Notes under the pieces: model-generated
The model's input: the letters and a program-made list of their open reading frames with translations, nothing else
Database searches by the model: none
What the model was told of the DNA's origin: nothing
DNA from: Bacillota bacterium
GTDB taxonomy: Bacteria; Bacillota; Clostridia; Oscillospirales; Ethanoligenentaceae
NCBI GenBank assembly: GCA_023391835.1
Contig: JAEWAE010000061.1
Location: forward strand, 1-38,207
Direction of reading: 5' to 3'
DNA: 38,207 nt
Shown here: one piece after another, positions 15,602 to 24,370 of the stretch
How the letters are laid out: every line of letters starts with the position of its first letter
Position numbering within the stretch: position 1 is the first letter of the stretch
Translations under genes and position numbers: made by a program

Positions 15602-15619
15602 TTGTCAAAAATATAACGA
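15602..15619. promoter_or_regulatory. Second, weaker Rex-like site
   Basis: Plus strand TTGTCAA-AAAT-ATAACGA matches the Rex consensus at 11 of 14 positions. It lies about 70 bases upstream of the adhE -35 box, between the rex terminator and adhE, and could allow cooperative binding. Confidence 0.4.
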
Positions 15620-15679
15620 TTATAGGTGAAGGTCCTCGCTCCAAACACAGCCGAGCGGCGGGAGCCGCCGGGCCGGTGC

Positions 15680-15722
15680 AAAAAACCGCCCCGCGGTGAC
15701 GTGAGTCACAGCGGGGCGGTTT
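15680..15722 (-). terminator. Intrinsic terminator after rex
   Basis: Minus strand AACCGCCCCGC-T-GTGAC, loop, GTCAC-C-GCGGGGCGGTT then TTTT. This separates the aconitase-isocitrate dehydrogenase-rex transcript from adhE. Confidence 0.9.
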
Positions 15723-15734
15723 GCCATAAAAAAA

Positions 15735-16397
15735 TCATTCGTCTTGCGGGCGGGAGGCGGATTCATCCCGCTGCTTGATCATATACGAAAGGGTCATCAG
15801 ACTGTCGCCCAGATGGACGTTTTCCACCGTCAGTTCCGGATGCAGCAGGCCCAGATCGTAGTGACTGAAATTCCAGAACCCGGTGACGCCCAGTTTGATG
15901 AGCCGGTCGCACACGGAGGGTGCCGCCGACCGGGGCAGCGTGAGCACCGCAATGGCGGGCGTAATGCGGGCACAGAAATTTTCCAGCTCCGTAATATCCT
16001 GGACGATCAGGTTGCGCACCCGCGTACCGATAATGCGCGGGTCGTTGTCAAACAGCCCCGCCAGATGGAAGCCCATGTGCTCAAAATCGATGTTGGCCGC
16101 GATGGCATGGCCGATATTGCCGGTGCCGACGATGATGGCCGGCCGGGCGGCACCGATGCCGAGGATGGAGGAGACCTCCGCATGCAGCTGGTCGATGTTA
16201 TAGCCGTAACCCTGCTGGCCGAATCCCCCGAAGCAGTTGAGGTCCTGCCGGATCTGGGAAGCGGTCAGCCCCATGCGCTGGCTCAGCTCCCGGGAAGAAA
16301 TCTTGGCGAACCCCGCTTTGGACAGGTCGCCGAGGAACCGGTAGTAGCGAGGCAGTCTCCGGATAACGGAGAGGGATACCTTTCCATGCTTTGGCAT
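15735..16397 (-). CDS. rex: Redox-sensing transcriptional repressor Rex
   Basis: A 220-residue repressor that reads the NADH/NAD+ ratio. The N-terminal winged helix (VIRRLPRYYRFL, SSRELSQRMGLTASQIRQDLNCFGGFGQQGYGYNI) contains the Rex signature, and the Rossmann domain starts at AIIVGTGNIGHAIA (about residue 88). The C-terminal helix SLMTLSYMI completes the domain-swapped fold. The start at 16397 matches the family N-terminus; GAGGTG lies about 12 bases upstream. The gene begins 15 bases after the isocitrate dehydrogenase stop, so it is the last gene of the aconitase unit. Likely targets here include adhE, which carries a matching operator. Confidence 0.96.
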   Translation of the reverse strand: MPKHGKVSLSVIRRLPRYYRFLGDLSKAGFAKISSRELSQRMGLTASQIRQDLNCFGGFGQQGYGYNIDQLHAEVSSILGIGAARPAIIVGTGNIGHAIAANIDFEHMGFHLAGLFDNDPRIIGTRVRNLIVQDITELENFCARITPAIAVLTLPRSAAPSVCDRLIKLGVTGFWNFSHYDLGLLHPELTVENVHLGDSLMTLSYMIKQRDESASRPQDE

Positions 16398-16412
16398 AGC
16401 AGTCTGTGCACC

Positions 16413-17615
16413 TCACAAATTCTGCCCGGCGGATTCCAGCCGCCGGACGGTTTCAAGGACATAATCGCCGAACTGTGCGCACGTGGCGCCGTCGGACCGG
16501 CCGGTCACGGCGAGCCGATGTTCCTCAAACATGCAGATATCCAGCGCCCGCTCCAGCAGGTCCGCCTGTTTCTGGCAGCCGATGTGCGACAGCAGCATCA
16601 CCGTCGCCCGCAGCATCGAGCAGGGGTCGGCGTACTGGACGCGGCCCTCCGCCACCATGCGGGGCGCGGAGCCGTGGATGGCTTCAAACATGGCGTAGCG
16701 CCTGCCGATATTGGCGCTGCCGGCGGTGCCGACGCCGCCCTGGAACTCGGCGGCCTCGTCGGTGATGATGTCGCCGTACAGGTTGGGCAGGATGAACACG
16801 CGGAAAGCGGTGCGGCGCTTTTTATCCACAAGCTTGGCAGTGGTGATGTCGATATACCAGTCGTCGGTCTCGATCTCGGGGTATTCCTTACCGATCTGCT
16901 GGCACAGCCGCAGGAATTTGCCGTCGGTGGTCTTGACGACGTTGGCTTTGGTGACGATGGAGACCCGGTTTTTGTGATTCTTGCGGGCGTACTCATAGGC
17001 AAGCCGGGCGATGCGCTCGGTGCCCTGCGTGGTGGTGACGGTGAAGTCGAAGGCCAGATCGTCGTCCACTTCCACGCCGCAGCTGCCCACCGCATAGGAA
17101 CCCTCGGTGTTTTCACGGAAAAAGGTCCAGTCGATGCCCTCGGAGGGCACCTTCACCGGGCGCACGTTGGCGAAAAGATCGAGCTCCCGCCGCATGGCGA
17201 CGTTTGAGCTTTCCATATTCGGCCAGGGGTCGCCGGCCCGGGGCGTGGTGGTCGGGCCCTTGAGGATGACGTGGCACTGTTTGAGCGCGGCGAGCACGTC
17301 GTCGGGGATGGTCTTGCCGGCCCTGACGCGATTCTCGATGGTGAGCCCGTCGATGGTGCGCAGTTCCACCCGCCCGGCATCCACCTGGGGCCTCAGCAGC
17401 CGGCGGAGCACCCGGGCGGCCTCCTCGGTGATGACCGGGCCGATGCCGTCGCCGCCGCACACGCCGATGACGATTTTATCCAGCTTATTATAATCGATGA
17501 AGCCGGTCTGTGCTTTCATGGCCTCGACCCGGCGCAGCTGGGATTCCACCAGCTGGGCGTAATGGGCGGCGGCCCGCTGAATCTTGTCCGGCGGATTGGT
17601 CACGCTGTTTGTCAT
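16413..17615 (-). CDS. icd: Isocitrate/isopropylmalate dehydrogenase family, probably isocitrate dehydrogenase
   Basis: A 400-residue beta-decarboxylating dehydrogenase. Signatures are GGDGIGPVITEEAARVL near the start, the substrate-binding RENTEGSYA, the metal-binding NLYGDIITDEAAEFQGGVGTAGSANIG, and the nucleotide-binding AIHGSAP. The family includes isocitrate, isopropylmalate and tartrate/homoisocitrate enzymes; its place directly downstream of a full-length aconitase (58-base gap) makes isocitrate to 2-oxoglutarate the best call, supplying glutamate. NAD versus NADP use cannot be decided by eye. Start at 17615 follows the family; the SD is weak (AAAGG, about 13 bases away). The open frame runs further upstream into the aconitase end but carries nothing conserved. 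Confidence 0.88.
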   Translation of the reverse strand: MTNSVTNPPDKIQRAAAHYAQLVESQLRRVEAMKAQTGFIDYNKLDKIVIGVCGGDGIGPVITEEAARVLRRLLRPQVDAGRVELRTIDGLTIENRVRAGKTIPDDVLAALKQCHVILKGPTTTPRAGDPWPNMESSNVAMRRELDLFANVRPVKVPSEGIDWTFFRENTEGSYAVGSCGVEVDDDLAFDFTVTTTQGTERIARLAYEYARKNHKNRVSIVTKANVVKTTDGKFLRLCQQIGKEYPEIETDDWYIDITTAKLVDKKRRTAFRVFILPNLYGDIITDEAAEFQGGVGTAGSANIGRRYAMFEAIHGSAPRMVAEGRVQYADPCSMLRATVMLLSHIGCQKQADLLERALDICMFEEHRLAVTGRSDGATCAQFGDYVLETVRRLESAGQNL

Positions 17616-17673
17616 TACTATCCCGGCCTTTCGAAAGGTATATGAGTCTAAAACGGCGGGTGGGCAGACCTGC

Positions 17674-19602
17674 TCAGCCGCGTGTATGGTTGATGAGCCC
17701 GCCGGCGAGCAGGATATCTCTCTGCCGGTCGGAAAGTGTGCAGTAAAGATGAATTTCGGCACCGCTGGTGCGGTCGCGCAGCAGCACATCCCCGGCACCG
17801 GCGGCGATCTGACCGCGCACGTCGGGCAGCTCCAGCTCGTCGCCCCGGGCTATTTTATCATAATCTGCCGGATCGCGGAAAATGAGCGGCAAAATGCCGG
17901 TGTTGACGAGATTGGCGTAATGGATGCGGGCGAAGGATTTGGCCACGACGGCCTTCACGCCCAGATACAGGGGTACCAGCGCGGCGTGTTCCCGCGAGGA
18001 GCCCTGGCCGTAGTTGACCCCGCCCACGACAATGCCGCCGCCCGCAGCCTTGGCCCGGGTCGGAAACTCGGGGTCGCACCGCGTGAAGCAGAATTTTGAA
18101 AGGTAGGGCACGTTGGAACGATAGGGCAGGATCTTGGAGCCGGCCGGCATGATATGGTCGGTGGTGATGTTGTCGCCCACCTTGAGCAGGCAGACGCCGG
18201 CCACCCGGTCGGGCAGGGCGTCGGCCAGCGGGAACGGCTGAATGTTGGGCCCGCGCACCACCTGCACCTCGGCCGCATGTTCCGGCGGGGCCGGCTGCTC
18301 AAAGAGGCTGTCGTCCACCAGGAAGCGGTCGGGCAGGCGGATATCCGGCTCCGAGCCGAGGGAGCGGGGGTCGGTGAGCACACCGGCGATGGCCGAAGCC
18401 GCGGCCGTCTCCGGGCTGACCAGATAGACCTTCGCGTCCGCGGTGCCGCTGCGGCCCTCAAAATTGCGGTTGAACGTACGCAGCGACACGGCGCCCGACC
18501 CGGGGGACTGGCCCATGCCGATGCAGGGGCCGCAGACGCACTCGAGGATACGGGCGCCGGAAGCGATGAGGTCGGCGAGGGCGCCGTTCTGTGCGATCAT
18601 CGTAAAGACCTGCCGCGAGCCGGGGGCGATGACCAGGCTCACGTCGGGGCTGACCTTTTTGCCTCGCAGGATGGTGGCCACCCGCATCATGTCGAGCAGG
18701 GAAGAATTGGTGCATGAGCCGATGCAGACCTGATCGACATGGATGGGGCCGATCCCGCGCACGGTCGCCACGTTGTCGGGGCTGTGGGGCCGGGCCGCGA
18801 GAGGCTCCAGCTCGCTTAAATTGATTTCAAGCACTTCGTCGTATTTCGCGTCGCCGTCGGGCAGAATCTCCTCCCAGTCGCCCTCACGGCCCTGGGCGCG
18901 CAGGAAAGCGCGTGTCACATCGTCGGACGGGAAGATGGAGCTGGTGGCGCCCAGCTCCGCACCCATGTTGGTGATGGTGGAACGCTGGGGCACCGACAGG
19001 CTCAGGATGCCCTCGCCGCCGTATTCGATGATTTTGCCCACGCCGCCCTTGACCGTCAGGCGCCGGAGCACGGCGAGAATGATATCCTTGGCCGAGACCC
19101 AGGGCCGCAGCCGGCCGGTAAGCACCACGCGGGTCATGCGCGGCATAGGGATGTAATAGGCACCGCCCGCCATGGCCACCGCCACGTCGAGCCCGCCCGC
19201 ACCCATGGCGAGCATGCACAGCCCGCCGCCGGTGGGCGTGTGGGAATCGGAGCCCAGCAGCGTGCGCCCCGGCACGCCGAAACGTTCCAGATGCAGCTGG
19301 TGGCAGATGCCGTTGCCCGCGCGTGAAAAAACGATGCCGTGCTTTTTAGCCACCGTCTGGATGTATTTGTGGTCGTCGGCATTCTCAAACCCCGTCTGAA
19401 GGGTGTTGTGGTCGACGTACGCCACGGATCGCTGGGTGCGGACCTGATCGACCCCGAGGGCCTCCAGCTGGAGATAAGCCATCGTCCCGGTGGCATCCTG
19501 CGTGAGGGTCTGGTCAATGGTCAGCCCGATCTCGGTGCCGGGCGTCATGTCGCCTGACAGCAGATGCGACTTTATGATTTTCTGTGCAAGGGTATACCCC
19601 AT
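17674..19602 (-). CDS. acnA: Aconitate hydratase
   Basis: A 642-residue aconitase interconverting citrate and isocitrate through an iron-sulfur cluster. Visible motifs are LLGSDSHTPTGGG, cluster cysteines in CIGSCTNSS (about residue 297) and CVCGPCIGMG (about 360), and GGVNYGQGSSREHAALVP in the swivel domain. The length matches the shorter bacterial aconitase type (about 640-660) typical of Clostridia rather than the 900-residue AcnA. ATG 19602 has AAAGGAG nine bases upstream. First gene of the aconitase-isocitrate dehydrogenase-rex unit, with a strong promoter at 19707-19735. The homologous isopropylmalate isomerase is usually split in two and shorter, so aconitase is preferred. Confidence 0.94.
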   Translation of the reverse strand: MGYTLAQKIIKSHLLSGDMTPGTEIGLTIDQTLTQDATGTMAYLQLEALGVDQVRTQRSVAYVDHNTLQTGFENADDHKYIQTVAKKHGIVFSRAGNGICHQLHLERFGVPGRTLLGSDSHTPTGGGLCMLAMGAGGLDVAVAMAGGAYYIPMPRMTRVVLTGRLRPWVSAKDIILAVLRRLTVKGGVGKIIEYGGEGILSLSVPQRSTITNMGAELGATSSIFPSDDVTRAFLRAQGREGDWEEILPDGDAKYDEVLEINLSELEPLAARPHSPDNVATVRGIGPIHVDQVCIGSCTNSSLLDMMRVATILRGKKVSPDVSLVIAPGSRQVFTMIAQNGALADLIASGARILECVCGPCIGMGQSPGSGAVSLRTFNRNFEGRSGTADAKVYLVSPETAAASAIAGVLTDPRSLGSEPDIRLPDRFLVDDSLFEQPAPPEHAAEVQVVRGPNIQPFPLADALPDRVAGVCLLKVGDNITTDHIMPAGSKILPYRSNVPYLSKFCFTRCDPEFPTRAKAAGGGIVVGGVNYGQGSSREHAALVPLYLGVKAVVAKSFARIHYANLVNTGILPLIFRDPADYDKIARGDELELPDVRGQIAAGAGDVLLRDRTSGAEIHLYCTLSDRQRDILLAGGLINHTRG

Positions 19603-19706
19603 GGCTGCAGCTCCTTTCAAGCAGCGGGAGTGAAACGAAAACGGCCGGCATGCGGCAGCCGATGGCATGCGGGGCCGCAGGCGAGTCTGACAAAACATTA
19701 CCACAT

Positions 19707-19735
19707 ATTTTAGAACAATACCGAGGCAATGTCAA
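19707..19735 (-). promoter_or_regulatory. Promoter of aconitase-icd-rex unit
   Basis: Minus strand TTGACA (19735-19730), 17 bases, TAAAAT (19712-19707). It lies about 105 bases before the aconitase start. No good Rex site is seen over it. Confidence 0.65.
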
Positions 19736-19803
19736 TTGATGGCCCGCAAAAGGGGAAAGCTGTTTGTTCCTATTAATTGCCTGCGGTTTTCGGCGGCTCC
19801 GGA

Positions 19804-19831
19804 TTGACAGTTTCCCCCGCAGTGGTATAAT
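19804..19831 (+). promoter_or_regulatory. Promoter of activase operon
   Basis: TTGACA (19804-19809), 16 bases, TATAAT (19826-19831) with the extended -10 TGG directly before it. Very close to consensus. Confidence 0.75.
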
Positions 19832-19850
19832 GTAAAAAGGGTCAAATTCT

Positions 19851-19864
19851 GTAACGATTGTTAC
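19851..19864 (+). promoter_or_regulatory. GTAAC-N4-GTTAC palindrome in activase leader
   Basis: GTAAC-GATT-GTTAC is a perfect 5-base dyad about 14 bases past the predicted start point, where a repressor could bind. The cognate regulator is not evident in the window, and it does not match the Rex consensus. Confidence 0.35.
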
Positions 19865-19914
19865 CATATGCGCCGCTGCCCGGCGTGCGCGGGTGACAGG
19901 GATCAAGAGGGCAT

Positions 19915-22875
19915 ATGAAATATTTTATCGGCATAGATATCGGTTCCACCACGGTCAAGGTCGTGGTGACCGATCAGGCGCATAACATCCTGTTTAAGTC
20001 CTACGACCGGCATATGTCGAAGGTGCGGGAAAAGACGGCCGAAGTGCTGCATTCCATCGCGGGGCAGTATGCGGGCGAGGACGTGTGCGTGGCCATCACC
20101 GGCTCGGCAGGTCTTGGCGTCGCCAAAGCCTGCGGCATCGACTTCGTGCAGGAGGTTTTTGCCACTGCCGGCGGGGTGGAGGCTTTCCTGCCCGGCACCG
20201 ACGCCGTCATCGAGCTGGGCGGCGAGGATGCAAAGATCATCTTTTTCACCGGCGGACTGGAGGAGCGGATGAACGGCTCCTGCGCCGGCGGCACCGGGGC
20301 CTTTATCGACCAGATGGCGACGCTGCTGGGCGTTTCGCCCGATCAGCTCGACGAGCTGGCCTCCCGCCACGACAAAATCTATTCCATCGCGTCGCGCTGC
20401 GGCGTGTTCGCCAAGTCGGATATTCAGCCGCTGCTCAATCAGGGTGCGCGCAAGGAGGATATCGCCGCCTCGGTGTTCCAGGCCGTGGTGGAACAGACCA
20501 TTGCCGGTCTGGCCCAGGGGCGCCAGATCAAAGGCAAGGTCGCCTTCCTCGGCGGGCCGCTCTCTTTCTTCAGCGTGCTGCGGGAACAGTTCGTCAAGAC
20601 GCTCAAACTGTCGGAGGAGGACGCCATTTTCCCCGACAACGCCGCGTATTTCGTGGCCATCGGGGCGGCGCTTTACGCCGGCAAGCTCAACCCCATGAAA
20701 TTTGACGATTTGGTGGATAAAATCGAGAACGCGAAGGAAGTTTCCTCCACCGAAAATTCGCTGCCGCCGCTTTTTAAGTCGCAGGAGGATTACGCGGAAT
20801 TCCGCGACCGGCACGCTCAGTGTGCGCCGCAGTACGCTGACCCGGCGCAGTACCGCGGCGATGCCTACCTCGGCATCGACGCGGGCAGCACCACCACCAA
20901 GCTTGCTCTTGTCACGGCCGACAAAAAGATTCTCTATACCTTTTACATCTCCAATAAGGGCAACCCGGTGCAGGTGGTGCTCGAGCAGCTCAAAAAAATA
21001 TACGAGATCTGCGGCGACCGCATCACCATCCGCGGCAGCGCCGTCACCGGCTACGGTGAGGATTTGATTCGCAATGCCTTCGAGGCCGATTTCGGCCTGG
21101 TGGAGACGGTGGCCCATTTTTACGCCGCACGGGAATTCGAGCCGGACGTGGACTTCATCCTCGACATCGGCGGGCAGGATATCAAATGCTTCAAGATCCG
21201 CAACGGAGCCGTGGATTCCATCATGCTCAACGAGGCTTGCTCCTCCGGCTGCGGCTCTTTCCTCGAGACGTTCGCATCGGCGCTGGGGTACACGCCGGCG
21301 CAGTTCGCCACGTTGGGGCTTTTTGCCAAGCACCCGGTGGAGCTGGGCACCCGCTGCACCGTATTCATGAATTCTTCCGTCAAGCAGGCTCAGAAGGAGG
21401 GCGCCGGCGTGGACGACATTTCCGCCGGGCTGTCGATGAGCGTGGTGCGCAACGCAATTTACAAAGTGATCCGCGCCTCCAGCCCCGAGGAGCTGGGGCA
21501 CCACATCGTGGTGCAGGGCGGCACCTTTTCCAACGACGCGGTGCTGCGCAGCTTCGAGCGGGAAATCGGCCACTCGGTGACGCGGCCCACCATCGCGGGG
21601 CTGATGGGCGCTTACGGCGCGGCGCTTTACGCAAGGGAACGCGCGAAGGGGTACTCGGCGCTGATCGCCCCGCAGGCGCTGGAAAGCTTCCGTCATACCT
21701 CCCGGCTGGTCAACTGCGGACTGTGCGGCAACCACTGCCCGCTGACGGTCAACGATTTCGGGGCCGGGCGGCGCTATATCAGCGGCAACCGCTGTGACCG
21801 CCCGCTGGGCCGGCAGAAGAAAAACGACCTGCCCAACCTTTACCAATATAAATACAAACGCATCCGTTCGTATCAGCCCGTCAAAGGCCCGCGCGGCAAG
21901 ATCGGCATCCCGCTGGTGCTCAACATGTATGAGCTTCTGCCCTTCTGGCATACCTTTTTCACGCATCTCGGCTTTGAGGTGGTCACTTCGCCGGAATCGA
22001 CCCGCAAACTTTACATTCAGGGGCAGTACAGCATCCCTTCCGACACCGTCTGTTACCCGGCCAAGCTGGTGCATGGGCACATCGAGGCGCTGCTGGACGA
22101 GGGCATCACGACCATCTTTTACCCCTGCATGTCCTATAACTTCGACGAGGACCGGTCGGACAATCACTATAATTGCCCGGTGGTGGCCTATTATCCCGAG
22201 CTCATCGCCGCCAATGTGGCCAGACTCAAGGATATTCACTATATGCACCCCTATTTCGGGCTGCACCGGCCCCATGATTTCGTTAAGCGCGCATCCGCCT
22301 ATTTCGGGCGCGAATTCGGCGTGGCTCCCCGGGAGGTGCGACAGGCGGCCAAGGCCGCCTATGCCGAGTATCACCGGTATATGGAGGACGTAAAGGCCGA
22401 GGGCCGTCGGGCGCTGGATTTTGCCAAAGCCCACAACAAGCGGGTGGTGGTGCTGGCCGGGCGGCCGTATCACATCGACCCGGAAATCAACCACGGCATC
22501 GACGCGCTGATTTCTTCCTACGATCTGGTGATCGTCAGCGAGGACTCGGTGGCCGATCTGGTCAGCGCCCCGCGGGTGAAGGTGCTCAACCAGTGGACCT
22601 ATCACGCCCGGCTTTACGCGGCGGCCAAATTTGTCACCATGCGCCCCGAAACGGAGCTTATCCAGATGGTTTCCTTCGGCTGCGGCATCGACGCTATCAC
22701 CGGCGACGAGACCCGTTCGATTCTGGAAGACGGCGGCAAACTTTACACGCAGATAAAAATCGACGAGATCAACAATCTGGGCGCGATCCGCATCCGTATC
22801 CGCAGCCTGATTGCCGCCATGGATTCCCGCGACGACGCAACGCATGCGCAGGACAAGGAGATTGTCAATGGCTAA
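19915..22875 (+). CDS. Acyl-CoA dehydratase activase, large tandem-ASKHA protein
   Basis: A 986-residue protein related to the ATP-dependent activator of 2-hydroxyacyl-CoA dehydratase (HgdC/YjiL type). Two ASKHA ATPase units are seen: GIDIGSTTVKVVV near residue 6 with the cluster cysteine C123 (GSCAGGTGAF), and GIDAGSTTTKLAL near residue 320 with C442/C446 (NEACSSGCGSF). A CGLCGNHC motif (C601, C604, C608) then leads into a DUF2229-like region. Such proteins pump electrons through a 4Fe-4S cluster and are oxygen-sensitive. In many Clostridia this protein and the next are one chain of about 1400 residues; here they are separate genes overlapping by 8 bases. No dehydratase alpha/beta genes adjoin, so the true partner is unknown. 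Confidence 0.85.
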   Translation: MKYFIGIDIGSTTVKVVVTDQAHNILFKSYDRHMSKVREKTAEVLHSIAGQYAGEDVCVAITGSAGLGVAKACGIDFVQEVFATAGGVEAFLPGTDAVIELGGEDAKIIFFTGGLEERMNGSCAGGTGAFIDQMATLLGVSPDQLDELASRHDKIYSIASRCGVFAKSDIQPLLNQGARKEDIAASVFQAVVEQTIAGLAQGRQIKGKVAFLGGPLSFFSVLREQFVKTLKLSEEDAIFPDNAAYFVAIGAALYAGKLNPMKFDDLVDKIENAKEVSSTENSLPPLFKSQEDYAEFRDRHAQCAPQYADPAQYRGDAYLGIDAGSTTTKLALVTADKKILYTFYISNKGNPVQVVLEQLKKIYEICGDRITIRGSAVTGYGEDLIRNAFEADFGLVETVAHFYAAREFEPDVDFILDIGGQDIKCFKIRNGAVDSIMLNEACSSGCGSFLETFASALGYTPAQFATLGLFAKHPVELGTRCTVFMNSSVKQAQKEGAGVDDISAGLSMSVVRNAIYKVIRASSPEELGHHIVVQGGTFSNDAVLRSFEREIGHSVTRPTIAGLMGAYGAALYARERAKGYSALIAPQALESFRHTSRLVNCGLCGNHCPLTVNDFGAGRRYISGNRCDRPLGRQKKNDLPNLYQYKYKRIRSYQPVKGPRGKIGIPLVLNMYELLPFWHTFFTHLGFEVVTSPESTRKLYIQGQYSIPSDTVCYPAKLVHGHIEALLDEGITTIFYPCMSYNFDEDRSDNHYNCPVVAYYPELIAANVARLKDIHYMHPYFGLHRPHDFVKRASAYFGREFGVAPREVRQAAKAAYAEYHRYMEDVKAEGRRALDFAKAHNKRVVVLAGRPYHIDPEINHGIDALISSYDLVIVSEDSVADLVSAPRVKVLNQWTYHARLYAAAKFVTMRPETELIQMVSFGCGIDAITGDETRSILEDGGKLYTQIKIDEINNLGAIRIRIRSLIAAMDSRDDATHAQDKEIVNG

Positions 22876-24190
22876 GCTCAAATACGCAAAAGACGGCCGG
22901 CTGCTGTTTACCCGCGAGATGAAGCGGGAATACACGATACTGATGCCGATGATGCTCCCCATCCAGTTTTCGCTCATCCGCAACAGTCTGCTCATGGAAG
23001 GGTATCATGTCGAGATGCTCACCACCAACCATCGGGGCATCGTGTACGAGGGGCTCAAAAACGTACATAACGACACCTGTTACCCGGCGCTGCTGGTCAT
23101 CGGCCAGTTTATCGACGCCCTCAAGAGCGGCAAATACGACGTCGACAAGACGGCGCTGATCATCACCCAGACCGGCGGCGGCTGCCGGGCCTCCAACTAT
23201 ATCCATCTGCTGCGCAAGGCTCTCAAGCGCAGCGGCTACCCGCAGGTGCCCGTGGTTTCGCTCAACATATCGGGGCTGGAAAGCAACCCCGGGTTCCACC
23301 TGACCTACAACATGGCACGGCGGATGATCAACAGCCTGCTTTACGGCGACATGATCATGCTGCTGGCCAACCAGTGCCGCCCTTATGAGCGCGAGCCGGG
23401 CGCCACCGACCGGGTGGTGCAGCAATGGATCGACCGGCTCACCGAAGAATATAAGCACCCGCGCAACCTCAAATACCGCCATGTGAAGGAAAACCTGCCG
23501 CGCATCGCGGCCGATTTCGCCGCCGTGCCGCGCCGGGTGGTCCCAAAAGTCCGTGTGGGCGTGGTGGGCGAGATTTACATCAAATATTCCTCTCTGGGCA
23601 ACAATAATCTTGAGGAAATGCTCCTTTCCGAAGGGGCGGAGCCGGTGGTACCGGGCCTGTTGGATTTTGTCATTTTCAAGGCCGACAACCGCGCGGAGGA
23701 CTGCAAGATTTATGGCGGCAATCCGCTGAAAAAATGGTTTTTCCAGTATATTGTCCGCATACTCGAGGGCAAGCAGCAGGATCTGATCGACGCGCTCAAA
23801 GCCACGCCGGAATTCCGCAAGCCCACCACGTATACGCACATCAAAAGTCTGGTCAAGGGATATCTCGGCTATGGCAACAAAATGGGCGAGGGATGGCTGC
23901 TCACCGGCGAAATGCTGGAGCTTGTCACTTCCGGTACGCCCAACGTGGTGTGCGCCCAGCCTTTCGGCTGCCTGCCCAACCACATCGTGGGCAAGGGCAT
24001 GATCCGCAAGGTCAAGGAATCCCACCCCGATTCCAACATCGTGGCCATCGACTACGACCCCAGCGCCACCCGCATCAACCAGGAAAACCGCATCAAGCTG
24101 ATGCTGGCCAATGCCCGGCTGGGCGCCGAAAAGAAGATGCAAGGCGCTGCGGCCCGGCCCGCGCCGGTGAGCGGCAAGGTGCCGGTCTGA
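22868..24190 (+). CDS. 2-hydroxyacyl-CoA dehydratase-like protein, C-terminal part of activase system
   Basis: A 440-residue protein related to the HgdB/DUF2229 dehydratase-like region that ends the large clostridial activase proteins. Conserved cysteine contexts are NDTCYPALL, TQTGGGCRASNY, ANQCRPYE and AQPFGCLPNH, possible cluster ligands. It starts at ATG 22868, which overlaps the previous stop codon by 8 bases, with CAAGGAG seven bases upstream. The proper SD argues for a true separate gene with translational coupling rather than a frameshift in a fused gene. A terminator follows at 24242. Function (reductive dehydration or another low-potential reaction) is uncertain. Confidence 0.8.
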   Translation: MAKLKYAKDGRLLFTREMKREYTILMPMMLPIQFSLIRNSLLMEGYHVEMLTTNHRGIVYEGLKNVHNDTCYPALLVIGQFIDALKSGKYDVDKTALIITQTGGGCRASNYIHLLRKALKRSGYPQVPVVSLNISGLESNPGFHLTYNMARRMINSLLYGDMIMLLANQCRPYEREPGATDRVVQQWIDRLTEEYKHPRNLKYRHVKENLPRIAADFAAVPRRVVPKVRVGVVGEIYIKYSSLGNNNLEEMLLSEGAEPVVPGLLDFVIFKADNRAEDCKIYGGNPLKKWFFQYIVRILEGKQQDLIDALKATPEFRKPTTYTHIKSLVKGYLGYGNKMGEGWLLTGEMLELVTSGTPNVVCAQPFGCLPNHIVGKGMIRKVKESHPDSNIVAIDYDPSATRINQENRIKLMLANARLGAEKKMQGAAARPAPVSGKVPV

Positions 24191-24241
24191 CGCGGAACTT
24201 TTCACCCGCGGCCGCATGATTCGGCCGCCGTCACGCATACT

Positions 24242-24277
24242 AATACCGGTTCTGCCCGAGGCGGAGCCGGTATTTTT
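24242..24277 (+). terminator. Intrinsic terminator after activase operon
   Basis: AATACCGG and CCGGTATT enclose a further paired TTCTGCC/GGCGGAG stretch, followed by TTTTT. The next 90 bases before tepA are GC-rich with small inverted repeats, and I see no clear sigma-A promoter there. Confidence 0.8.
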
Positions 24278-24370
24278 GCCTTGCGTTGGGAGCCTCACGT
24301 CGGGGTCTCCGCAACGGGGAGCCCGTCACGGGGTTCACGACGCCGGGAGTATTTGACGGAGGTTGGGCCA

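Larger units (their letters stand above)
19603..19914. other. Divergent control region, aconitase and activase
   Basis: This 312-base gap holds a promoter in each direction and no gene. In the aconitase leader the nonamer GGCATGCGG is repeated directly at 19647-19655 and 19664-19672, 17 bases apart, in a GC-rich block that could fold. Confidence 0.6.

Noticed and set aside
22868..22875. Frameshift in a fused activase gene.
   Set aside because: The downstream gene has its own well-spaced CAAGGAG SD and an ATG overlapping the stop, which fits a true gene boundary better than a sequencing error, though not proven.
19903..22995. A very long open frame antisense to the activase gene (about 1030 codons).
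   Set aside because: It is complementary to a clearly conserved protein; GC-rich codon structure keeps the opposite strand free of stops, and its translation shows no recognisable domain.
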